64,000 bases of DNA from Nocardia carnea NBRC 14403 (GTDB lineage: Bacteria > Actinomycetota > Actinomycetes > Mycobacteriales > Mycobacteriaceae), in assembly GCF_000308515.1 (NCBI RefSeq), contig NZ_BAFV01000124.1:87348-151347 (forward strand), written 5' to 3'. Below are positions 1 through 8,142 of this stretch, piece after piece. Positions within the stretch are counted from its first letter, which is position 1, and each line of letters starts with the position of its first letter. The translations under genes were made by a program, and so were the position numbers. The notes under the pieces were generated by a model. It was given only the letters and a program-made list of their open reading frames with translations, made no database searches and had not been told where the DNA came from.

Positions 1-700
1 GCATTTCTCCAGTGACGGCGCCTGGGGCACCTGGGTGGGCCGGTGGACCGCCGAGGAGAACCGGCACGGTATCGCCATGCGCGACTATCTGGTCGTCACC
101 CGCGGCGTGGATCCGGTCGCGCTGGAGAACGACCGTATGGTGCATATGACGCGCGGTGTGCATGCGCCGGAGTACTTCATGGGCATGCTCGATCAGGTCG
201 CCTATGTGACCTTCCAAGAACTGGCGACCCGCATCAGCCACCGTTGCACCGGCAAAGTATGCGAGGACCCCATCGCCGACCGCATGCTCAAGCGGATCGC
301 CACCGACGAGAACCTGCATATGATCTTCTACCGCAATTTGGCCGGGGCGGCGTTCGATCTCGCGCCCGACCAGGCGATGGAATCGGTCACCAAGATCATC
401 AAGGATTTCGCCATGCCCGGCCGCGGTATGCCGAACTGGCGGCGTAACGGTGTCCTGATGGTCAAACACGGCATCTACGATCTGCGCCAGCATCTCGACG
501 AGGTCCTGCTGCCGGTGCTGCGGATCTGGAACGTTTTCGACCGTACCGATTTCACCGCGCGCGGTGAACGCAGCCGTGAGGAGCTGTGCGAATACCTCGA
601 GAAGCTGGGCAAGGATGTGCAGCGGTTCGAGGAGCAGCGGGCGCGGATGCTCGCCCGGGAAGCCGCCAAGGCGGAGAAGGCCGCGGCCACGGTGAGCTGA
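1..700 (+). CDS. Acyl-[acyl-carrier-protein] desaturase, 3' part
   Basis: This is the C-terminal part (232 visible residues) of a soluble ferritin-like diiron desaturase that introduces a double bond into an acyl chain carried on acyl carrier protein. The open frame runs in from the left edge with no start, so the gene begins outside the window. Two E-x-x-H ligand motifs are visible: EENRHG near visible residue 21 and DENLH near residue 104, the second halves of the paired diiron-ligand helices of the plant and DesA-type family. The tail ends in an Ala/Lys/Glu-rich stretch before TGA at 698-700. Mycobacterial DesA1/DesA2 proteins act in mycolic or unsaturated fatty acid synthesis. The precise substrate cannot be told from this fragment. 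Confidence 0.9.
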   Translation, partial: HFSSDGAWGTWVGRWTAEENRHGIAMRDYLVVTRGVDPVALENDRMVHMTRGVHAPEYFMGMLDQVAYVTFQELATRISHRCTGKVCEDPIADRMLKRIATDENLHMIFYRNLAGAAFDLAPDQAMESVTKIIKDFAMPGRGMPNWRRNGVLMVKHGIYDLRQHLDEVLLPVLRIWNVFDRTDFTARGERSREELCEYLEKLGKDVQRFEEQRARMLAREAAKAEKAAATVS

Positions 701-816
701 GCCGGACCGCGCCGTTCCCCCGGTACGCGGGAACGGTGTGCGAGGCTGGTGCGGGCGCCGGTTACACGGTGTGGGCCGGTGGGTTGCGGGTATACGCGAC
801 GGGAAAAGGAGGCCCG

Positions 817-1461
817 ATGAGCCAGCGAGATGTTGTGCATGCACTACTCGACCGAGCCGGTAGCACCTACGCCGCCGAAGCGGGAATCAAGCTCGACGAC
901 AAACCGGCGCCACTGTTCCAGCTGTTGATGATGTCCGAGCTGCTCAGCGCCCGGATCTCCGCCGATATCGCGACCGCCGCGACGGCCGAACTCGTCCACA
1001 GCGGCTACCGGACCGCCCGCGAAGTCGCGGACGCGCAGTGGCAGGAACTGGTCGACGCACTGGGGCGCGGGCACTATCGCCGCTACGACGAACGCACCGC
1101 CTCCCAGCTCGGCGAAATCGCCGCGACCGTCCTCGAGAAATACGACGGCGACCTGCGCAAACTCGCCGAAGAAGCCGATCACGACCCGGACCGCGCCGCC
1201 GAACTCATCCAGCAGTTCAAGGGAATCGGCCCGACCGGTGGCGATATCTTCCTGCGCGAGGTACAGGACGTATGGCCGTGGGTTCGCCCGCATTTCGACC
1301 GCCGCGCGGTACACGGTGCGCAGCGGATCGACCTGCCCGCCGACCCCGGCAAACTGGCCCGCCTCACCCCGGACCACGAGGCCGCCGAGTTCGCCGCCGC
1401 GCTGGTCCGGGTCGCCGTCGACGACGATCTCGCCGCGGAGGTGCGGTCGGCGGCCCACTGA
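817..1461 (+). CDS. Helix-hairpin-helix (HhH-GPD-like) hypothetical protein
   Basis: A 214-residue, mostly helical protein. The segment FKGIGPTGGDIFLREV (about residues 140-155) has the form of the helix-hairpin-helix found in endonuclease III-type DNA glycosylases, where it contacts the DNA backbone. I see no clear catalytic Asp in the usual place and no iron-sulphur cysteines, so it may bind DNA without being a glycosylase. The ATG at 817 was chosen over an upstream in-frame start because AAAGGAGG lies 5-12 bases before it and the upstream reading overlaps the desaturase gene. It stands alone, separated by 116 bp from the desaturase. Confidence 0.75.
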   Translation: MSQRDVVHALLDRAGSTYAAEAGIKLDDKPAPLFQLLMMSELLSARISADIATAATAELVHSGYRTAREVADAQWQELVDALGRGHYRRYDERTASQLGEIAATVLEKYDGDLRKLAEEADHDPDRAAELIQQFKGIGPTGGDIFLREVQDVWPWVRPHFDRRAVHGAQRIDLPADPGKLARLTPDHEAAEFAAALVRVAVDDDLAAEVRSAAH

Positions 1462-1626
1462 CCGACCCGACCGGCCGGCATGTGATCCGGACCGGATCGA
1501 CCGGGTCGCCTTTCAGGATCTCGGGCAACAGGGCTCGGCCCGGTGCATGGTCGGGCAAGAGCCCAGGCCCGGCGGATCCGGGCGTGGAGGTCGCGGTGGC
1601 GCGTGTCGGTGCGGGCCGGCGCCGTC

Positions 1627-2343
1627 TCAGTGCGGTATCCGCTCCTGGTAGACCGTCGCGAGATCGCGCAACGCCTGCTCGCAGTCGCCGGTGTAACCGG
1701 ACCCGTGCATCACGGCCAGGGTGGTGGGCTGTAGCTCCGCGAGCCGATTCAGTGCCGCGGGGACGGCGGGGCCGATCGACGTCGCATGGAAGACGTCTTC
1801 GGCGACGGTCGCCGGCTCGACGAGGTCGGTATCGGTGAGTGCCGGTCCGTCACCGAGTTGGGTCATCAGGTCGCCACAGAACAGCACCCCGGTGGTCTCC
1901 TCGTACAGGACGCGCGCCTCCCAGTTGTGCGGTGCGTGCGGGGTGTCCAGATGCCGGATCCGGCGCCCGCCCAGATCGATCACCTCTCCATCGGCCAGCC
2001 GCCGTGGTGGCCGGTCGGCCAGATCGTCGATCGATACCAGGCAGCCCACCTCGCCGTGCGCCACCTCGGCGTTCGGGGCGGCCTCGAGGAAAAGGTTCAT
2101 GGCCCCGCATTCGTCGGCCTCCACATGACCGAAGGTGATCCAGCGCAACTGCTCGACCGGCCTGATCCGCCCGACAGCGGCGGAGACCGCAGGAAACAAG
2201 GCCCGCATACCGGTGTGGAAAAGCAACGGTTCGTCGGCGTCGACGAAGAACTGATTGAAGGTGAATCCGGTGGGCCCCACATCGGGAACGTAGGTGGAGA
2301 ACCGGTAGATACCGTCGGCGATTTCGTCGGTTCGGGTTTCCAT
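1627..2343 (-). CDS. MBL-fold protein, oxygen-binding diiron (ODP/FprA)-like
   Basis: A 238-residue metallo-beta-lactamase fold protein. Its metal motif is H73-x-E75-x-D77-E78 rather than the hydrolase HxHxDH. The H-x-E-x-D pattern is that of flavodiiron proteins and ODP-type oxygen sensors, which hold a diiron centre that reduces or binds O2 or NO. Further candidate ligands are His136/His139, Asp158 and a late His in VMHGSGYTGD. No flavodoxin domain is fused, so an electron donor or signalling partner would be separate. The start at 2343 (METRTDE) excludes an unsupported N-terminal extension. It is downstream of and on the same strand as a YczE-like gene (66 bp gap). A hydrolase role is possible but less likely. 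Confidence 0.8.
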   Translation of the reverse strand: METRTDEIADGIYRFSTYVPDVGPTGFTFNQFFVDADEPLLFHTGMRALFPAVSAAVGRIRPVEQLRWITFGHVEADECGAMNLFLEAAPNAEVAHGEVGCLVSIDDLADRPPRRLADGEVIDLGGRRIRHLDTPHAPHNWEARVLYEETTGVLFCGDLMTQLGDGPALTDTDLVEPATVAEDVFHATSIGPAVPAALNRLAELQPTTLAVMHGSGYTGDCEQALRDLATVYQERIPH

Positions 2344-2408
2344 AGGAGACGTCCTGGTAGTTTTCGAACCCCCGGATGCAGCACCCTGAGCAGTCGAACA
2401 GCGAATGG

Positions 2409-3050
2409 TCAGTTTACTCCCGGTGCCGCTTCGGCAGAAGGTCTGACCGGCTCCCGGCCGGCGGTAGCGAAACCCGGCAGCCATCCGTTCACCAGCGGTA
2501 TCATCGCCTGGATCAGCGGCCCGATCGCGACCGCGTACACCACGGTCCCGAGGCCGACCCCGCCCCCGAGCAGCCAGCCGGTGGCCAGCACCGAGACCTC
2601 GATCGTCGTCCGGACCAGGCGCACCGACAAACCGGTCCGGCGCACCAAACCGGTCATCAGCCCGTCACGAGGTCCGGGCCCCAGCCCTGCGCCGATATAC
2701 AACACACTGGCCAGCGCATTGAGAACCACCGCGAGCACCATCGCGCCCAACCGCACCGGAAGCGACTCCCACTCCGGCAGCAACCACAGCCCCACATCGA
2801 CCGACACCCCGACCAGTACGACATTGCTCAGCGTGCCGAACCCGGGCCGCTGCCGCAGCGGTATCCAGGCCAGTAGTACGACGGCACCGGTCAGGATGGT
2901 GACCGTCCCGAAGCTCATCGGAACATGCTGTGTCACGCCCTGATGGAATACATCCCAAGGGTCCAAACCCACTGCGGCGCGGATCATCACGGCCATCGAG
3001 AACCCGTACAACCAGAGACCGGCGAACAGCGCCACAAGACGTCGGATCAT
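2409..3050 (-). CDS. YczE/YitT-like integral membrane protein
   Basis: A 213-residue protein with about five hydrophobic helices and almost no soluble domain. The opening (residues 1-35: LFAGLWLYGFSMAVMIRAAVGLDPWDVFHQG) and the central GAGLGPGPRDGLMTGL motif are typical of YczE/YyaS family membrane proteins, whose function is unknown; many sit near regulators in actinobacteria. The ATG at 3050 is the first in-frame start after a non-coding stretch. It lies between an SDR gene (110 bp upstream) and the ODP-like gene downstream, all leftward, so these could be co-transcribed. Confidence 0.8.
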   Translation of the reverse strand: MIRRLVALFAGLWLYGFSMAVMIRAAVGLDPWDVFHQGVTQHVPMSFGTVTILTGAVVLLAWIPLRQRPGFGTLSNVVLVGVSVDVGLWLLPEWESLPVRLGAMVLAVVLNALASVLYIGAGLGPGPRDGLMTGLVRRTGLSVRLVRTTIEVSVLATGWLLGGGVGLGTVVYAVAIGPLIQAMIPLVNGWLPGFATAGREPVRPSAEAAPGVN

Positions 3051-3160
3051 GTGACGAGCATGCCGGGCAACCGGACTGCTCGTACAGGTCCACCTCTGTA
3101 GTACTGGCCTCTTGCTGGAGGGTCCGGCGCGTTCACCACCGGAAGGGACCGGGCTGTGAT

Positions 3161-3940
3161 TCAGGTACCGGCGGCCATGCCTCCGGTCACGCGCAGCGTC
3201 TCGCCGGTGATGAACCGGGCGCTGGGGGAGGTCAGGTACAGCATCGCCTCGACCACGTCGGTTTCGGCGCCGTCGGTATCGATGAATTGCATTGCCTTGA
3301 CACGGTCCTTCACCGCATCCGGTAGCTCGGCGCGGATCGTGTCGGTGAAGATCATGCCGGGAGAGATCGCGTTGACGCGGATACCGGCGGGGCCGAGCTC
3401 CCGCGCGAAGGTGACCGTGAGGCCGGCCACCGCGAGTTTCGACGTACCGTACGCGGTGCCGCCGAGATGTGCTGCCGCCGAGGCGATATTGACGATATTG
3501 GCGCCCGCCCGATGTGTCATATGCGGTTGCGCCCCGAGGGTGCAGGCGATCACTCCGATGACATTGACTTCGAAGAGCCGGCGAGTTTTCGCCAGCCCCA
3601 TTTCGCCGATGGGCTTGCTGTATTCGTCGCTGTGCAGACCGGCGTTGTTGATCAGTACATCGATACCGCCGTGGATCGCGGCCGCCTCGGCCATGATCTC
3701 CGCCATTACGGTTTCGTCGGTGACGTCCCCGGTGCGGCCGGTCGCGGATCCGCCGTTGTCCCGGATCTCCGCCGCTGCTGCTTCGGCGGCGGCCGTATCG
3801 AGATCTACGAGGACGACAGCGGCGCCCTCGGCGGCGAGCGCGGCACCGAAAGCCTTCCCGAAACCCCGGGCGCCACCGGTGACCACCGCGGTAGTGCCGA
3901 TCCGGGACGAAGTGCCTGATCGGCGGTCTTTCATTGTCAC
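3161..3940 (-). CDS. SDR family oxidoreductase
   Basis: A 259-residue classical short-chain dehydrogenase/reductase. The Rossmann motif TGGARGFG is near residue 20, INNAG near 95, a catalytic Ser in ASAAAHLGG and the Y-G-T-S-K active-site motif near residue 170. The substrate is not predictable. The GTG at 3940 is preferred because GAGGAG ends six bases upstream of it; an ATG two codons later is an alternative. It is divergent from the VOC gene at 4165 across 224 bp. Confidence 0.9.
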   Translation of the reverse strand: MTMKDRRSGTSSRIGTTAVVTGGARGFGKAFGAALAAEGAAVVLVDLDTAAAEAAAAEIRDNGGSATGRTGDVTDETVMAEIMAEAAAIHGGIDVLINNAGLHSDEYSKPIGEMGLAKTRRLFEVNVIGVIACTLGAQPHMTHRAGANIVNIASAAAHLGGTAYGTSKLAVAGLTVTFARELGPAGIRVNAISPGMIFTDTIRAELPDAVKDRVKAMQFIDTDGAETDVVEAMLYLTSPSARFITGETLRVTGGMAAGT

Positions 3941-4164
3941 GTTCCACTCCTCGCGCCTTGCCGCCTGCCGTCGCAGCGCCGATACGTTGTGTCACTTGGT
4001 CGAGTCTGCTCGGGCTCGAGTGGTGTGTGGGCCGTTCGGCCGAGACATATCGGCGCCATCTTCGAGGTTCTCGCGTGGATAGCGGACCGGGGCTGTCCGG
4101 TATCGGATCTATGGTCGCGTCCGGCGGCATAACCACCGCCGCATCGACAGAACCAGGAGCATAT

Positions 4165-4563
4165 ATGAAACTCGTCTCGACCCGCCTGATCACCGATGAC
4201 ATCCAGCGGATGGTCGAGTTCTACCAGCACGTGACCGGTGTCGACGCCACCTGGGCAACACCGGATTTCGCCGAAATAGTCACCCCGGCCGGCACTCTCG
4301 CCCTCGGCAGCACCCGCACCGTGGCGCTGTTCGCGGAAGGTAGCGCGCGCCCGGCCGACAACCACACCGCGATCATCGAATTCCTCGTCCCCGACGTCGA
4401 CGCCGACTATCGGCGGTTGCGGGAGACGGTCGAGGGTTTCGTCAACGAGCCCACCACGATGCCGTGGGGAAACCGGTCCTTGCTGTTCCGCGATCCCGAC
4501 GGCAACCTGATCAACCTCTTCACCCCCGTCACTGAGCAGGCGGTGGCAAAATTCGCCGGTTGA
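4165..4563 (+). CDS. VOC (glyoxalase/dioxygenase superfamily) protein
   Basis: A 132-residue single VOC module: an N-terminal beta-alpha-beta unit beginning MKLVSTRLITDD, a middle IIEFLVPDVDADYRRL, and the family's closing FRDPDGNLINLF near residue 115. The closing Glu that many members use as a metal ligand is Asn-Leu-Ile-Asn here, so metal binding is uncertain. The ATG at 4165 follows AGGAGC, against a much longer unsupported open frame. It is divergent from the SDR at 3940 and convergent with the HxlR gene at 4659. Confidence 0.85.
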   Translation: MKLVSTRLITDDIQRMVEFYQHVTGVDATWATPDFAEIVTPAGTLALGSTRTVALFAEGSARPADNHTAIIEFLVPDVDADYRRLRETVEGFVNEPTTMPWGNRSLLFRDPDGNLINLFTPVTEQAVAKFAG

Positions 4564-4658
4564 CATCCGCGCATCGGAGCTTCAGGGCAGTCGGGTCAGA
4601 GGGGATGTCGAGCCGCCAGGTACATCCTGTCGCCATCAGTCGCTGTCGGCCGGCGGAG

Positions 4659-5315
4659 TCATGTTTGCACACGAACATGGACGAATACGGTGCGAAGGAT
4701 GTTCGAGTCGCCCCGGAACTCGCCGGCAGCGAGGGCTTGCTCGATGCCTATTGTTCCGGCGGCGAGAGCGACGACCACATCGGGAGCGGCAGTGAATACT
4801 GTGGCCGGATCTCGATCGGGCACGAATGCGCGCGGACCGTCTTCGTCGATCCTCAGGACCATGAGGAAGCCGTCCGTCTCGATGCCGAGTTCGACGGGGA
4901 CTGAGGCAGTCACACCCCGGAGGAGGGCCGGCAACGCCAGAGTCAGCCAACGCGGCCGGAAACTGTCGTCGCCCTGGCCGGTAGTCAGCAGCGGCGCGCC
5001 CCACCGGCCGAGGGCCTCCATGGGATCCCGCAGCTCGGCCCCCCACGGTGTGAGGGTGTACACGACACTCGTGCGGTCGAGGCGACGCTCGACGATCCCG
5101 TTCGCCTCCATGGTTTTCAGCCGCTCGGACAGCAGGTTCGTCGCGATTCCCTCGAGCGAGGTCTTCAGCTCGGTGTAGCGCATCGGACCGGGAAGGAGTT
5201 CGCGCACGATGAGCAGCGTCCACCGGTCGCCGATGACGTCCAGGGAGCGCGCGAGGGCACAGAACTGCCTGTAAGAGCGCGGACTCTTCGCTTCTTGGTG
5301 GACTTTATCCATCAT
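4659..5315 (-). CDS. HxlR-type winged-helix transcriptional regulator
   Basis: A 218-residue regulator. Residues about 15-105 are a HxlR winged helix (CALARSLDVIGDRWTLLIVRELL, then the ELKTSLEGIATNLLSERLKTME recognition helix). The C-terminal 100 residues are a second domain of the SCP2/sterol-carrier-like length seen in many actinobacterial HxlR proteins. Two tandem ATGs occur at 5315 and 5312; the longer open frame upstream has no support. A near-perfect inverted repeat at 5325-5336 lies ten bases before the start, within the divergent promoter shared with the DUF1761 gene, so autoregulation is likely. Confidence 0.88.
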   Translation of the reverse strand: MMDKVHQEAKSPRSYRQFCALARSLDVIGDRWTLLIVRELLPGPMRYTELKTSLEGIATNLLSERLKTMEANGIVERRLDRTSVVYTLTPWGAELRDPMEALGRWGAPLLTTGQGDDSFRPRWLTLALPALLRGVTASVPVELGIETDGFLMVLRIDEDGPRAFVPDRDPATVFTAAPDVVVALAAGTIGIEQALAAGEFRGDSNILRTVFVHVRVQT

Positions 5316-5324
5316 GATTGATTC

Positions 5325-5336
5325 TATCAAGTGATA
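5325..5336. promoter_or_regulatory. Inverted repeat, candidate HxlR operator
   Basis: TATCAAGTGATA reads as TATCA-AG-TGATA: five-base arms around two bases. It sits in the 48-bp gap between the divergent HxlR and DUF1761 start codons, where a repressor would block both genes. The assignment to HxlR is inference from position. Confidence 0.45.
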
Positions 5337-5363
5337 CTTGGACGTCGAGGAGAGGTGACTCCC

Positions 5364-5783
5364 GTGGAGCTGAGCATCAGCTGGCCGGCGGTCGTGGTCG
5401 CGATCGTGGTCGGCATGGCGATCGCCTGGATCTGGTACAGCGACTGGGGCCTCGTCGGCGGCACTTGGCGGAAGCTGACTCACGTGACCAAGGAGGATTC
5501 GGCGCGGGGCGGCAAGAGTCCGTTCGTGGTGCTGGTGGCATCGATCATCGTCACCGCGCTGGCACTCGCCGCAGCCTGCTCGATCGCCGCCGGCTTCTTC
5601 GGCAACGATTCGGTCGGGTTGGCTTTTGCCGTCGGGCTAGTTGCGTGGTTGGGCTTCTCGCTCTCTACGCTCGCGCAGCACAACGGTTTCGAGCAGAAAC
5701 CTGTCCGGCTCACGGTGATCAACAGCGCATATCAGCTCGTGCTGTTTCTGGGGATGTCGTTCACCATCGGCCTGCTGCAGTAG
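5364..5783 (+). CDS. DUF1761 family membrane protein
   Basis: A 139-residue protein with four hydrophobic segments (about residues 5-25, 55-75, 80-100 and 115-135). The first contains W-I-W-Y-S, which is characteristic of DUF1761, a family of small membrane proteins of unknown function. The GTG at 5364 was chosen because GGAGAGG precedes it by eight bases; the in-frame GTG at 5331 would put the start inside the presumed operator. It is divergent from and probably controlled by the HxlR regulator. Confidence 0.8.
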   Translation: MELSISWPAVVVAIVVGMAIAWIWYSDWGLVGGTWRKLTHVTKEDSARGGKSPFVVLVASIIVTALALAAACSIAAGFFGNDSVGLAFAVGLVAWLGFSLSTLAQHNGFEQKPVRLTVINSAYQLVLFLGMSFTIGLLQ

Positions 5784-5968
5784 CAGTGCCTACAGTCGGA
5801 GCGCTCGAGTCCGTGGCATCGCAGAACTCCCCTGAGCCTGAGGCGGCGCCGTCTCACAAACGCTGTACAGGCCTGTCTGGAGTGGCGGTGATCCCTGTCG
5901 GCGGGGCGGGTCGAGAACCATCGATCGGGAAGTTCGAAAATTACCTATAGCGACCGTTCGGTCTGATA

Positions 5969-6571
5969 GTGAATGATGTGCCGGTGGATCTAGATCGAAT
6001 CAGCGCCCGCACGCAGGAATTGGCGGCCAGGGTGGGCGTGCAACCGCCGGATATCCAATCGGGCCCGGCGCCGGATTGGATTGCGGAGGGTATACGACCG
6101 AGACGCAAGCGGGGCCGGCTCGTGCTCAGTGTTGGCCCCGCCTTCGATGAGCTCTCGCCGGCCGAGCAGGAAGCAGCGCTGGCAAGCATCCTGGTGTCAT
6201 GGGATCTTGGCCGTCGTGGTCGATTTCGGCTTTGGGTCGGCATCATCTCGACTGCCCTCGTGTTCGGCATGCTCTACGGCTACGTATCAGGGTTACTGGG
6301 CTTCCCGGCTTGGCTGCTGATTCTCGGCGCCTTGGCAATCTATGTGATCGATGTTGTTGCGATCTCGGCCATCTGGTTACGGCGGATCGTTTATCAGCAC
6401 GACCGCGAGCTCACGAAGCTGATGGGACGACCTGCTGTGGACTTGCTGCTGGATCTCGATGCACGCAAGCGGCCTGAACTACGAGGGCTGCCACTGGTCT
6501 ACATCACGCTCGCGAGTCCACACGAAACCCGGAGAGCGGAGCGTTTGAATACTCTCGTCGCACAGCCGTGA
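5969..6571 (+). CDS. M48-like membrane protein lacking the zinc motif
   Basis: A 200-residue protein not confidently assigned. Residues 45-80 (LVLSVGPAFDELSPAEQEAALASILVSWDLGR) align in pattern with the M48 peptidase core, where 'vs.gll..L.eeEl.avLaHElgH' is expected, but the HExxH metal site is replaced by ILVSWD. Two hydrophobic helices follow (about 87-107 and 113-133), then RRIVYQHDRELTKLMG where M48 proteins have R..E..AD..A. If related, it is a catalytically dead homologue. The GTG at 5969 is the only reasonable start. No clear operon partner is adjacent. Confidence 0.6.
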   Translation: MNDVPVDLDRISARTQELAARVGVQPPDIQSGPAPDWIAEGIRPRRKRGRLVLSVGPAFDELSPAEQEAALASILVSWDLGRRGRFRLWVGIISTALVFGMLYGYVSGLLGFPAWLLILGALAIYVIDVVAISAIWLRRIVYQHDRELTKLMGRPAVDLLLDLDARKRPELRGLPLVYITLASPHETRRAERLNTLVAQP

Positions 6572-6808
6572 TGGTCCGGCCGGCCCTGTGCAGGAAGTGT
6601 CAGCGCACCGGGCGGCAGGTCTTCCAGCCGCTGCGCAGTCACCCGCGCCGAGCGCCGGCCGACGAGAACGGGATCGGTCACAAGGTGCACACCCCGCCGA
6701 TGGCGAGTGGCTCTCCTTCTGCGCAGCGCACAGTCGGGTCCGGCATCGGTGCGACCGTCGGCCTCGGCAACCAGGTCGCGATGATGGATCGGCAGTTGCC
6801 GGTGCGGT

Positions 6809-7507
6809 TCAATCGCAGCAGGCGCAGTCGTGGCCGGTGCCGGTGGTGTTTTCGGTGAGTTCGGCCGGGGTGGGGCAGCAGGCGTTGCCGCGCCAGGCCT
6901 CGATACCTTCGCGGACCGCGATGGCGGCGATGATCAGGGCGGCGAGCGGATCGGCCCATGACCACCCGAACAGGCTGTTGAGCAGCAGTCCGGCCAGCAG
7001 CACCGCCGAGAGGTAGGTGCACAGCAGGGTCTGTTTCGAATCCGATACTGCGGAGGCGGAGCCGAGTTCGCGCCCGGCGCGGCGCTGTGCGGCCGACAGC
7101 ACCGGCATGATCACCAGGCTCACCGCGGCCAGGACGATACCGATCGTCGAATGCCGGGCTTCGCCGACGCCGAACAGGGCGCGGACGGAGTCGACGGTGA
7201 CGTAGAGGGCCAGAGCGAAGAAGGAGAACGCGATGATCCGCAGCGCGACCTTCTCCCGCTTCTCGGGATCGCGGCCGGCGAACTGCCACGCCACCGCGGC
7301 CGCCGAGGACACCTCGATCACCGAATCCAACCCGAAACCGATCAATGCGGTGGAGGACACCCGGGTGCCCTCGGTGAGCGCGATAGCCGCCTCGATGACG
7401 TTGTAGGTGATGGTCGCCGCGACGAACCAGCGGATCCGCCGCGTCAGAACCGCACGACGGTCGGTGTCCCCGCCCGGAGGCGGGACCGCTGTTTCCCGCA
7501 GACCCAT
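6809..7507 (-). CDS. Cation diffusion facilitator (CDF) metal exporter
   Basis: A 232-residue transporter with six transmembrane helices that would export a divalent cation in exchange for protons. Metal-site Asp residues are visible in LIGFGLDSVIEV (helix 2) and AVSDSKQTLLCTYLS (helix 5). It lacks the usual C-terminal cytoplasmic ferredoxin-like domain; instead it ends in a Cys-rich tail with Cys210, Cys211, Cys228, Cys230 and Cys231. The ATG at 7507-7505 overlaps the TGA of the upstream CmtR-like gene (TGATG), so the two are translationally coupled. Cd, Pb or Zn is the likely cargo, given the regulator. Confidence 0.88.
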   Translation of the reverse strand: MGLRETAVPPPGGDTDRRAVLTRRIRWFVAATITYNVIEAAIALTEGTRVSSTALIGFGLDSVIEVSSAAAVAWQFAGRDPEKREKVALRIIAFSFFALALYVTVDSVRALFGVGEARHSTIGIVLAAVSLVIMPVLSAAQRRAGRELGSASAVSDSKQTLLCTYLSAVLLAGLLLNSLFGWSWADPLAALIIAAIAVREGIEAWRGNACCPTPAELTENTTGTGHDCACCD

Positions 7508-7836
7508 CAGCAGCAGCCTTCGGTCACGGCATCCGGGCAGCATGCAGGGTCCACCGCCAGCACCAGGCCGAGTAGATCCTCCAGTGCTGCGCCGATCCGG
7601 GGATCGGCGAGTTCGTAGCGGGAGCGCCGCCCTTCGGGCACCGCGACCACCAGCCCGCAGCCACGTAGGCACGCGAGGTGGTTGGACAGGATCTGGCGGG
7701 TCACTCCGATCTGCTCCGCCAGCTCCGACGGGTAACCGGGGGCTCGGCGCAGGTTCAGCAGGATCCGGGTACGGGTCGGGTCGGACAGGGCGTGCCCGAA
7801 CCGCGCCAGGGCGTCGGTGTGTACAGCGGGCTCCAC
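7507..7836 (-). CDS. cmtR: ArsR/SmtB repressor, CmtR-like Cd/Pb sensor
   Basis: A 109-residue winged-helix metal sensor. The segment SNHLACLRGCGLVVAV places Cys56 and Cys60 where Mycobacterium tuberculosis CmtR has its Cys57 and Cys61 metal ligands, and the C-terminal DPACC (Cys99/Cys100) matches the third CmtR ligand. Two extra cysteines end the protein. CmtR releases DNA when it binds Cd(II) or Pb(II). The GTG at 7836 was chosen because it aligns with the family's usual start. It drives a coupled CDF exporter rather than the P-type ATPase paired with CmtR in M. tuberculosis. A 16-bp palindrome lies 20 bp upstream. Confidence 0.85.
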   Translation of the reverse strand: MEPAVHTDALARFGHALSDPTRTRILLNLRRAPGYPSELAEQIGVTRQILSNHLACLRGCGLVVAVPEGRRSRYELADPRIGAALEDLLGLVLAVDPACCPDAVTEGCC

Positions 7837-7855
7837 GCCGCAAATAGTACACCGG

Positions 7856-7871
7856 TTTCTGTATTCAGAAA
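7856..7871. promoter_or_regulatory. Perfect inverted repeat, candidate CmtR operator
   Basis: TTTCTG-TATT-CAGAAA has perfect six-base arms. It lies 20 bp upstream of the CmtR-like start codon, in an AT-richer patch than its surroundings, as expected for a promoter-operator. The match to this regulator is inferred from position only. Confidence 0.5.
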
Positions 7872-7876
7872 ATAAT

Positions 7877-7891
7877 GAACCTTCAAGGTTC
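7877..7891. promoter_or_regulatory. Second perfect palindrome upstream of the metal operon
   Basis: GAACCTT-C-AAGGTTC has perfect seven-base arms around one base. It starts five bases after the first palindrome, so two different symmetric sites sit side by side upstream of the regulator. The rest of the 306-bp gap up to the next gene at 8143 shows no gene or other clear signal. Confidence 0.45.
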
Positions 7892-8142
7892 GACGGCGAT
7901 GTGGTGCGGGCGGCGCCGATGATGATCATCTCCGCGATGTGTGTTGCGTCGTGGCGGTCCGCCGTCGAGGCGGGGCACAGATCCCTGCGCGAGCACCGCT
8001 TCGAACATCTTTCGAGTGAGCCGCATTCAGCACAACAGGCCCGCGACCGCCGCCGTCGATCACGCCCCGTGACTCCGAGCGACTTCCGTCGTCCCGATCT
8101 CACGTGGACCGGGTCGCTGTTGTCCCTGCTACCGTTCCGTCC

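Noticed and set aside
3051..4202. Upstream in-frame extension of the YczE-like gene over the SDR gene
   Set aside because: The extension is an Arg-rich shadow of the SDR in another frame; the membrane protein begins at 3050.
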